From Pelagibacteraceae bacterium AG-439-F23 (lineage in GTDB: Bacteria; Pseudomonadota; Alphaproteobacteria; Pelagibacterales; Pelagibacteraceae): 49,255 nucleotides of DNA. Numbering within the stretch: position 1 is the stretch's first letter; every line of letters starts with the position of its first letter. Location: contig QCPT01000009.1 of assembly GCA_003212415.1 (NCBI GenBank), positions 1 to 49,255 on the forward strand. The letters are read 5' to 3'. Positions 26,775 to 33,324 of the stretch are shown here, one piece after another. The translations under genes were made by a program, and so were the position numbers. Below the pieces are notes generated by a model. That model ran no database searches. It was given only the letters and a program-made list of their open reading frames with translations, and was not told the origin of the DNA.

Positions 26775-27768
26775 TTTTAAATTTATTTTCTGCCATCGTT
26801 AGAGCTATTTTAAAAGATTGTAATGTAGGTTCTAAATTTGCAATATTTTTACCTGCTATATCAAAAGCGGTTCCATGAGCAGGTGTTGTAATTGGAACAG
26901 GTAATCCTCCTTGAACTGTTACACCTCTATCAAATCCAAAAGCTTTAAGACCCGATTGAAGTGCATCATGATACATACCTACAATACAATCATGATTCTT
27001 ATTTTTGAAAGCAGTTATAAAAGATGTGTCGCAAGGTAATGGACCATCTGCATTAATTCCAATTTTTTTTGCTTCTTCAATGGCAGGTATAATTTCTTCT
27101 TTTTCTTCTTTTCCAAATTCAGCATGAGGATTCAAAGCTTGAACAGCAACCCTAGGTTTTTTAATACCATTAAGAATCATTGCATCATTAATTAATTTAA
27201 TTGGTTTAATGATATTTTCTTTTTTTATGTGAGATGGTACTTCAATTATTGGTATGTGAGAGGTGACTCTTGCTGTCCAAAAATTATCTACAACATTAAA
27301 TTCGCAAAAATAACTTTTTACATTTAATTTTTCAGCCATTAAATGCAATTCATCTGAAAATTTATTTCCTCCTAACTTCATGCTTGTTTTGTTAAATGGT
27401 CCAAAATTTATTGCATGTATTTTATTTTCTTTTGCTAAATCCAAAGCAAGGTTAAGCGCTTCTAAAACGCTTTCTCCTGACTCCTTAGAGCATTCTGCTA
27501 TTTTGTAATTATGATTTTTACCTTTAGAAATATCTAAAAAAAATTTATTTCCATCTTCAAAATTTATTTGTTCAAAGTTTTCAACAAATTTTAAATTATT
27601 AGATTTACCAGAAATGATATTTCCATTTTCTAAAATATTTTTTTCTCCAATTACTATTATATTTGCTTTATTAGTAATTTCTTTTGATAATAATTTAGAT
27701 ATCAATTCTGGACCAATTCCAGAAGGATCTCCCAATAATATTGCTATATTTTTTTTTTCTAGGGACAT
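26767..27768 (-). CDS. PdxA2-like 4-phospho-threonate/hydroxythreonine dehydrogenase
   Basis: This 333-residue protein belongs to the PdxA family. The N-terminus contains [18 protein letters not shown], a metal-ligand His occurs in RVTSHIPI, and the C-terminal metal/substrate region is [18 protein letters not shown] followed by [12 protein letters not shown]. The C-terminal sequence resembles PdxA2-type enzymes that oxidise 4-phospho-threonate or -erythronate more than the vitamin B6 enzyme, and its position between catabolic genes supports that. The usual DUF1537 kinase partner is absent from the window. The gene precedes and overlaps rhmD. A vitamin B6 role is less likely. Confidence 0.82.
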   Translation of the reverse strand: MSLEKKNIAILLGDPSGIGPELISKLLSKEITNKANIIVIGEKNILENGNIISGKSNNLKFVENFEQINFEDGNKFFLDISKGKNHNYKIAECSKESGESVLEALNLALDLAKENKIHAINFGPFNKTSMKLGGNKFSDELHLMAEKLNVKSYFCEFNVVDNFWTARVTSHIPIIEVPSHIKKENIIKPIKLINDAMILNGIKKPRVAVQALNPHAEFGKEEKEEIIPAIEEAKKIGINADGPLPCDTSFITAFKNKNHDCIVGMYHDALQSGLKAFGFDRGVTVQGGLPVPITTPAHGTAFDIAGKNIANLEPTLQSFKIALTMAENKFKNG

Positions 27769-27827
27769 TTTTTTTCTTAAGGTTTCTAACAGATTATGTT
27801 TAAATAATTAAATATAAATTAACAAAA

Positions 27828-27832
27828 GAGGG
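27828..27832 (+). promoter_or_regulatory. Shine-Dalgarno of the TctC-type binding-protein gene
   Basis: GAGGG lies five bases before the ATG at 27838. It is one of the few clear ribosome-binding sites in the window and again precedes a periplasmic binding protein. Confidence 0.7.
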
Positions 27833-27837
27833 AAATA

Positions 27838-28809
27838 ATGAAAAAAAGTTTTAAACTTTTATTAGCAGCCGCAGTTCTTGTAACTGAAGTTTTTGTTGTA
27901 GCATTACCTATTTTAACTACATCTGCAAAAGCAGATGGAGCTATACAAGCGATTACTCACGCTGGTTTTGGTGGTGGTACTGACGTTACTACAAGAATGA
28001 TGCTTTTAAGAACTAGAAGATATCTTAAACAAGACATGCAACTAGTAAATAAAAAAGGTGGTGGTGGAGCAGCATCTATGGATTATATGATGACATTACC
28101 AGCAGATGGTCAACACACTTTAACTTGGACAACAGGTCATGCAGTTTCTATGGCGCTTGGAAAAACAAAAGTTAAGTTAAGTGATATGCAACCTTTAGCA
28201 AGAGGTACTGATGATCCTCAATTGTTTGTAGTGAATTGTAAAAATGATATTAAAGATGCTAAGAAATTTGTTAGTGCACAAAAATCAAAATCACTTAAAT
28301 ACGGAACTACTCACGTTGGTGGTATTGATGATGTAAGTGCGATTGCTTTTACAAAAAAAGGTAATTTAACAGATCCTACAATTGTAGCATACAAAGGTGT
28401 GGCACCAATTAAAACAAACTTAATCAAAGGCGATATAGATGTGGGTGTTTTAAACTTAGGTGAAGCAGTTACTGAAATCGAAGATGGGACATTATGTGTA
28501 GCAGTTGTTCTAGCTAGTAAAAGAATGGAAAAGCTAAGCAACGTTCCTACAGCAACTGAACTAGGTATCCCTGTGGTTCTTTCTACAGTAAGAGGATTTG
28601 TAACTAGAAAAGGTGTTCCTGCAGATAGAAAGAAACAATTAGAAGATGCGATGATAAAAGCTATGGAACATAAATATTTCCAAAGTTTTTTAACAGACAT
28701 TGGTCTTGATTCAACTAGTGTAGTTGGAGCTGATGAGTGGGGCAAACAAATGGAAGTTATGCTTGCAGAAATGACAGCTCAACTTAAAGCTTTGGGTTAC
28801 ATTAAGTAA
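27838..28809 (+). CDS. Tripartite tricarboxylate-type transporter binding protein (TctC/Bug family)
   Basis: This periplasmic solute-binding protein of the TctC/Bug family delivers an organic acid to the TctA-TctB membrane complex. The 323-residue precursor has a signal peptide (MKKSFK, hydrophobic core, cleavage near TSAKA-DG at about residue 32). The mature part has typical Bug blocks: FGGGTDVTTRMMLL, NKKGGGGAASMDYMM and VPTATELGIPVV. Gene context with sugar-acid enzymes suggests an aldonate or other sugar acid as ligand rather than citrate. It is followed by two RNA hairpins before the membrane genes. It is divergent from the PdxA-like gene across 69 bases. Confidence 0.9.
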   Translation: MKKSFKLLLAAAVLVTEVFVVALPILTTSAKADGAIQAITHAGFGGGTDVTTRMMLLRTRRYLKQDMQLVNKKGGGGAASMDYMMTLPADGQHTLTWTTGHAVSMALGKTKVKLSDMQPLARGTDDPQLFVVNCKNDIKDAKKFVSAQKSKSLKYGTTHVGGIDDVSAIAFTKKGNLTDPTIVAYKGVAPIKTNLIKGDIDVGVLNLGEAVTEIEDGTLCVAVVLASKRMEKLSNVPTATELGIPVVLSTVRGFVTRKGVPADRKKQLEDAMIKAMEHKYFQSFLTDIGLDSTSVVGADEWGKQMEVMLAEMTAQLKALGYIK

Positions 28810-28818
28810 TTTTAAATA

Positions 28819-28844
28819 GTACATTTTTTAAATGAATAATGTAC
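28819..28844 (+). promoter_or_regulatory. Small hairpin enclosing the TctB start codon
   Basis: GTACATT (28819-28825) pairs perfectly with AATGTAC (28838-28844). The loop of twelve bases contains the proposed ATG of the TctB gene (28832-28834). It may affect access to the start codon. The seven-base stem is A/T-rich and modest in strength. Confidence 0.4.
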
Positions 28845-29341
28845 GAACAAAAAAAAGGGCAAACAAAAAAAGTTTGCCCTTTTTTATTGGTGATGCTTTC
28901 AAAGTTTGTTTTGTAATAATAACTATTTCAGCAATTTTATTAATACAAACATTTTCATTTGATATAGTTCCACCGATCTTAAATAGAGGGATTCAGCCAG
29001 CAACATTTCCAAAAGCATTATTAGTATTAATAATAGTTCTAACTTTTGTAATATATTATTTATCTACAAAAAAACCTTGGAAGTTAGAAAAAAAATTACC
29101 TAAAGCTTTTTTTATAACTTTGTTTAATTTTATTTTATTTGTTTTTATTTCAAAATTTCTAGATTTTTTTCTTGCGATATCAATATTATCAATTTTTGTT
29201 TCCTACTACTGGGGAGAAAGAAGAGTATTATATTTATTACTAGTCAGTATTATTTTTCCAATAATTGTATTTATTTTTTTTGAAACAATATTGGGATTAA
29301 GATTTCCCGGTGGGATTATCACAAACTTATATTATTATTAA
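28832..29341 (+). CDS. TctB-family small membrane subunit
   Basis: This 169-residue protein with about four hydrophobic segments is the small TctB-like subunit of a tripartite tricarboxylate transporter. The family feature is a segment like PATFPKALLVLIIVLTFVIYY after the first membrane helix, and a final GLRFPGGIITNLYY typical of TctB. The first ~20 residues (MNNVRTKKRANKKSLPFF) are encoded by a strong terminator-like hairpin. No other ATG, GTG or TTG is available in frame before the first helix, so this ATG is kept. It is placed between the TctC and TctA genes as expected. Confidence 0.85.
   Translation: MNNVRTKKRANKKSLPFFIGDAFKVCFVIITISAILLIQTFSFDIVPPILNRGIQPATFPKALLVLIIVLTFVIYYLSTKKPWKLEKKLPKAFFITLFNFILFVFISKFLDFFLAISILSIFVSYYWGERRVLYLLLVSIIFPIIVFIFFETILGLRFPGGIITNLYYY
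28851..28885 (+). terminator. Terminator-like hairpin within the first codons of the TctB gene
   Basis: A perfect 14-bp stem (28851-28864 with 28872-28885; core GGGCAAAC/GTTTGCCC) has a seven-A loop and ends in six T residues, the form of a Rho-independent terminator. It starts 41 bases after the binding-protein stop codon and lies within the 5' coding end of the TctB gene, so translation there could open it. It probably gives partial termination favouring the binding protein mRNA. Confidence 0.85.
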
Positions 29342-29342
29342 G

Positions 29343-30815
29343 ATGGAAAATTTATCTTTAATGATGGCACCACTATTTAGTTCCAAACTATTAGCCGTTT
29401 TATTTTTTGGAACTATATTTGGTTTAATCCTAGGTGTATTGCCAGGGCTTGGACCTACTACTGGTGGTGCATTGATCTTACCTTTTACAATGACACTTGA
29501 TCCGCTTTCAGCCGTAGTTCTTTTAACTTCAATTTATTGTGCTGGTACTTATGGTGGTGCGATTACTGCAATTTTAATTAATACACCAGGAACACCGGCT
29601 GCCGCTGCAACTTGTTTGGATGGATATCCTTTAGCTCAAAAAGGAGAGGCTGGCAGAGCATTAGGAATGGCTACAGTTTCAAGTGTGGTAGGTGGAATAT
29701 TTAGTGTAATAGTATTAGTGTTTTTTGCCCCATTTCTTGCAAAATTAGCATACGAATTTGGTCAACCTGAATATTTTGCATTAGCTATTTTTGGTTTAAC
29801 AATGCTAGCTTCCATTGGAGATGGCAGTCCAATTAAAAATTTAATTGCGGGAGCTTTTGGAATTTTAATATCAACTGTAGGTAAAGATTTTATGACATCA
29901 ATTGATAGATTTACTTATGGTATTAATGAATTGTCAGAAGGTATTGGATTTATTCCAGTTGTTGTTGGATTGTTTGCAATAAGCGAAATGTTAACTCAAT
30001 CAACTTTATTAGATCAAGTTTTTAAAAGAGTTGCACTTAAGGCAGTCAAATTGCCAAGTTTGCAAGATTATAAATTGACTTGGAAAACTATAATAAGATC
30101 ATCTGGTATAGGATCTTTCATTGGAGTTTTACCTGCAGAAGGAGGTACAGTTGCTTCATTAATTGGATATTCTGAAGCAAAAAGATGGTCAAAAAATCCA
30201 GAGAAATTTGGCAAGGGATCTATTGAAGGTATTGCTGGAGCGGAAGCAGCAAATAACTCTGCAACTGGAGGGGCAATGGTTCCAACTCTTGCACTTGGAA
30301 TTCCAGGAAGTGCGACAACAGCTGTTATATTAACAGGATTAATTATTCATGGGGTAAGGCCAGGTCCTGATTTATTTAGAGAGCAACCAGACTTTCTTTA
30401 TGGAATTTTTGGATCAATGTTAATAGCCAATGTAATGTTTTTTATTCTAGGATTTTTTGGTGCAAAACTTTTTGCAAGAATAACTTTGGTGCCAAACAAA
30501 TTACTTTGGCCAATGATTTTTGCAGTTTCAGTTTGTGGAACTTATTCTCTAAGTCAATCGTTATTAGATGTTTGGATAATGCTTTTATTTGGAGTGATAG
30601 GTTTTTTTATGAGAAGATATGGTTTTTCAGTAGTACCAGTAATAATTGGTTTAATTTTAGGAGAACTGGTTGAAGGTACTTTAAGACAATCTTTAGTTAT
30701 TTTTGATGGAAATTGGTTAATGTTTTTAACTAGACCAATTGCTTTAACATTTTTTATTTTATCTTTAATTGCATTATGTTTTCCTTTATTAAAAAGAAAA
30801 AAAATAAAAAAATGA
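29343..30815 (+). CDS. TctA-family large membrane subunit of tripartite transporter
   Basis: This is the large integral membrane subunit of the tripartite importer, 490 residues from the ATG at 29343 (MENLSLMMAPL). A longer frame opens with GTG at 29310 inside the TctB gene, but MENL is the family-typical start and lies one base after the TctB stop. The TctA signature blocks are LGVLPGLGPTTGGALILPFT near residue 32, IYCAGTYGGAITAILINTPGT near 68, and a block with GAEAANNSATGGAMVPTLALGIPGSATTAV near 310. About twelve hydrophobic segments are visible. It overlaps the SDR gene by ATGA. Confidence 0.93.
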   Translation: MENLSLMMAPLFSSKLLAVLFFGTIFGLILGVLPGLGPTTGGALILPFTMTLDPLSAVVLLTSIYCAGTYGGAITAILINTPGTPAAAATCLDGYPLAQKGEAGRALGMATVSSVVGGIFSVIVLVFFAPFLAKLAYEFGQPEYFALAIFGLTMLASIGDGSPIKNLIAGAFGILISTVGKDFMTSIDRFTYGINELSEGIGFIPVVVGLFAISEMLTQSTLLDQVFKRVALKAVKLPSLQDYKLTWKTIIRSSGIGSFIGVLPAEGGTVASLIGYSEAKRWSKNPEKFGKGSIEGIAGAEAANNSATGGAMVPTLALGIPGSATTAVILTGLIIHGVRPGPDLFREQPDFLYGIFGSMLIANVMFFILGFFGAKLFARITLVPNKLLWPMIFAVSVCGTYSLSQSLLDVWIMLLFGVIGFFMRRYGFSVVPVIIGLILGELVEGTLRQSLVIFDGNWLMFLTRPIALTFFILSLIALCFPLLKRKKIKK

Positions 30816-31561
30816 TTAACTTTGATTTATCAAATAGAGTTGCAGTTGTGACTGGTGGTGCCCAAGGTTTTGGCTTTGCAATAACTGAGAGATTTATTCA
30901 ATCTGGAGCAAAAGTTATTATTTGGGATATAGATAAAAAAACTGCAGAAGAAGCAGTAAAAAAAATAAATTCAGAAAATTGTATATATCAAATTGTTGAT
31001 GTAAAAAATTTTGATCAAATAAGTAAAAATATGATTGAGGTAGAAAAAAAATTTAATAAAATTGATATTTTTATAAATAATGCTGGGATTACAGGAAGTA
31101 ATGCTACCATTGCCGAATACTCAGTCGATGAGTGGAAAAAAGTTATAGATTTAAATCTGAATTCAGTTTTTTATTGTTGCAAGGCTGTAGTTCCTTACAT
31201 GATTAAAAATAGCTATGGTAGAATAGTTAATATTGCTTCTATAGCAGGAAAAGAAGGAAACCCAAATGCAGGCGCTTATAGCAGTTCAAAAGCAGGAGTA
31301 ATTGGATTAACTAAATCTTTAGGAAAAGAACTGGCTCAAAAAAATATTGCAGTTAACTGTGTAACTCCAGCAGCAGCAAAAACAAGAATTTTTGATCAAA
31401 TGACAGAAGAGCATATAAATTATATGTTATCTAAGATTCCAAGAAATAAATTTGCAAAAGTTGAGGAGTTGGCATCACTTGTTGCTTGGTTATCCAGCGA
31501 AGAAAATTCTTTTTCCACAGCGGCTGTTTTTGATTTAAGTGGTGGTAGAGCAACATATTAG
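30812..31561 (+). CDS. Short-chain dehydrogenase/reductase
   Basis: This 249-residue SDR starts at the ATG at 30812, which overlaps the TctA stop as ATGA; an in-frame ATG at 30776 would add a lysine run and is rejected. The NAD(P)-binding motif is VTGGAQGFGFAI near residues 13-24, NNAGIT is near 90, and the catalytic Ser/Tyr/Lys are in NIASIAG and GAYSSSKAG near 143-165. The C-terminal segment has the usual DLSGGRATY. Co-transcription with the transporter, a ROK kinase and an FAH-type hydrolase suggests a sugar-acid dehydrogenase, for example 2-keto-3-deoxy-L-rhamnonate/fuconate 4-dehydrogenase. Confidence 0.9.
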   Translation: MINFDLSNRVAVVTGGAQGFGFAITERFIQSGAKVIIWDIDKKTAEEAVKKINSENCIYQIVDVKNFDQISKNMIEVEKKFNKIDIFINNAGITGSNATIAEYSVDEWKKVIDLNLNSVFYCCKAVVPYMIKNSYGRIVNIASIAGKEGNPNAGAYSSSKAGVIGLTKSLGKELAQKNIAVNCVTPAAAKTRIFDQMTEEHINYMLSKIPRNKFAKVEELASLVAWLSSEENSFSTAAVFDLSGGRATY

Positions 31562-31563
31562 TT

Positions 31564-32463
31564 ATGCAAATAGGTATAGATTTAGGAGCAACAAAAATAG
31601 AATATGTTTTATTAAATGATAAAGGAGATGAAATTATAAGAGATAGAGAAAAAACTCCACTTGATTATTCTGAAACCATAGATTCCATTAGTAATATAGT
31701 AAATAAATTGGACACAAAATATAATAATAAATTTGAAGTTGGTATATGTCATCCTGGGTCTATTTCAAATGAAACTGGATTGTTAAATAATGCAACTAAT
31801 TCTCCTTGGATGAATGAAAAATTATTTCAAAAAGATATAGCAAAAAAATTAAATAGAAATGTTTTTTGTGAAAATGATGCAAATTGTTTTACCCTATCAG
31901 AGTCAATTGATGGATCGGCAAAACACTATAATATTGTTTTTGGTGTTATTCTTGGATCAGGATGTGGAGGCGGGTTAGTGGTTAATAAAAAAATTGTAAA
32001 AGGAGCAAATAACTTAGCAGGAGAATGGGGACATAATCATTTACCTAGAGTTGATATCAATAGCTTAAAAAGAAAAACAAATATGAGAGATAGTCAAATA
32101 GAGAGTTTCATATCTGGATTAAGTTTGTCTAAAATATTTAAAGAAAAACATCATAAGGACTTAAAAGCATATGAAATTTTTGAATTATATAGAAAAAAAG
32201 ATATTGAAGCTGAAAAAATTATTGATGAATATAAAGAAAATTTATCTATTTCTCTATGTTCGTTAATTAACATTATTGATCCTGATGCCATAGTATTTGG
32301 GGGAGGAGTTTCGAATGAAATTAGTTTTTTAGATGAAGTAAAAAAAAAAATTGAAAAGTTTTTAAAAGTAGGAAAATTAAATACTGCGTTAATTAAGCCA
32401 ATGTATGGAGATGCCAGCGGTGTTAGAGGTGCTGCAAGATTAGGAAGAAAAATAAATTATTAA
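31564..32463 (+). CDS. ROK-family sugar kinase with degenerate zinc motif
   Basis: This 299-residue ROK protein probably phosphorylates a sugar. The ATP-binding N-terminus is GIDLGATKIEYVLL, the catalytic Asp lies in CENDANCFTLSES near residue 104, GVILGSGCGGGLVVNKK is near 128, and the GEWGHNHLP block near 152 carries the usual zinc-ligand His. The zinc cysteine motif normally reading CxCGxxGCxE is replaced by KRKTNMRDSQIE, so all three cysteines are gone although the following ESFISG is intact. There is no N-terminal DNA-binding domain, so it is a kinase and not a NagC-type repressor. It lies between the SDR and FAH-type genes. Confidence 0.87.
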   Translation: MQIGIDLGATKIEYVLLNDKGDEIIRDREKTPLDYSETIDSISNIVNKLDTKYNNKFEVGICHPGSISNETGLLNNATNSPWMNEKLFQKDIAKKLNRNVFCENDANCFTLSESIDGSAKHYNIVFGVILGSGCGGGLVVNKKIVKGANNLAGEWGHNHLPRVDINSLKRKTNMRDSQIESFISGLSLSKIFKEKHHKDLKAYEIFELYRKKDIEAEKIIDEYKENLSISLCSLINIIDPDAIVFGGGVSNEISFLDEVKKKIEKFLKVGKLNTALIKPMYGDASGVRGAARLGRKINY

Positions 32464-32478
32464 TGATATAATAAAATT

Positions 32479-33321
32479 ATGAAATTATTAAGAATCGGAA
32501 GTTTAGGAAAAGAAAAACCTGTTGTTTTAGACAAAGATGGAAAATATAAAGATTTAAGTTCGCATATAGAAGATTTAAATCCAAATAATTTAAATTTTGA
32601 AACTTTGTCTAAAATTCAAGATTTAGATTATTCATCTCTGCCAGAAATTTCTAAAACTGAAAGAATAGGTTCTTGTATATCTAGACCAGGTAAATTTATA
32701 GCTATAGGTTTAAACTTTTCAGATCATGCTGCAGAAACTGGAGCAAAACCTCCATCTGAACCTATTATGTTCATGAAGGCCACAAGTTCAATCTGTGGAC
32801 CAAATGATAATATAGAAATAGTTTCTGGATCAAAAAAATTAGATTGGGAAGTTGAACTCGGAGTTGTTATTGGAAAAAATGCAAAACATATTTCCGAAGA
32901 TCAGTCGCAAGATCATATTTTAGGATATTGTTTAGTAAATGATGTAAGTGAAAGAGAATGGCAAATAGAAAAAATGGGACAATGGGTAAAAGGTAAATCG
33001 CACGACACCTATGGTCCAATTGGTCCATATTTGGTTACTAAAGATGAAATTAAAGATATAAACAATCTAGACATGTCTTTAGATTTAAATGGTAAAAGAA
33101 TGCAATCAGGAAACACTAGTACAATGATTTTTAATGTAGACATTATAGTATCATATGTAAGTAAGTTTATGTCTTTACAAGCTGGAGATATAATTACAAC
33201 TGGAACGCCACCAGGTGTTGGAATGGGAAAAAAACCTCAAATATTTTTAAAAGAAGGAGATAAATTAAAATTAACAATTGATAATTTAGGTGAACAAAAC
33301 TCTCAAATAGTAGCAATATAA
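32479..33321 (+). CDS. Fumarylacetoacetate hydrolase-family protein
   Basis: This 280-residue FAH-fold enzyme probably hydrolyses a 2,4-dioxo acid. Visible blocks are KFIAIGLNFSDHAAETGAK near residue 73, DWEVELGVVIGKNAKH near 121 with metal-ligand Glu residues, a DVSEREWQ segment, a KGKSHDTYGPIGPYLVT segment near 172-188, and TTGTPPGVGMGKKP near 239. The KGKSxDTxGPxGP segment is typical of hydrolases annotated as ureidoglycolate lyase or 2,4-diketo-3-deoxy-L-fuconate/rhamnonate hydrolase. Placed after the SDR gene, it could complete an oxidative route releasing pyruvate and lactate. It is separated by three bases from ppc. Confidence 0.88.
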   Translation: MKLLRIGSLGKEKPVVLDKDGKYKDLSSHIEDLNPNNLNFETLSKIQDLDYSSLPEISKTERIGSCISRPGKFIAIGLNFSDHAAETGAKPPSEPIMFMKATSSICGPNDNIEIVSGSKKLDWEVELGVVIGKNAKHISEDQSQDHILGYCLVNDVSEREWQIEKMGQWVKGKSHDTYGPIGPYLVTKDEIKDINNLDMSLDLNGKRMQSGNTSTMIFNVDIIVSYVSKFMSLQAGDIITTGTPPGVGMGKKPQIFLKEGDKLKLTIDNLGEQNSQIVAI

Positions 33322-33324
33322 TTA

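Noticed and set aside
28311-28745. Minus-strand open frame of 144 codons opposite the TctC-type gene
   Set aside because: The plus-strand product has a signal peptide and Bug-family blocks; the antisense product has no recognisable feature.
29310-29342. Upstream GTG start for the TctA gene
   Set aside because: It would extend into the TctB coding end; the ATG at 29343 gives the family-typical MENL start one base after the TctB stop.
30776-30811. Upstream ATG start for the SDR gene
   Set aside because: It would add a lysine run not seen in SDR proteins and a long overlap with TctA; the ATG at 30812 gives the usual four-base overlap.
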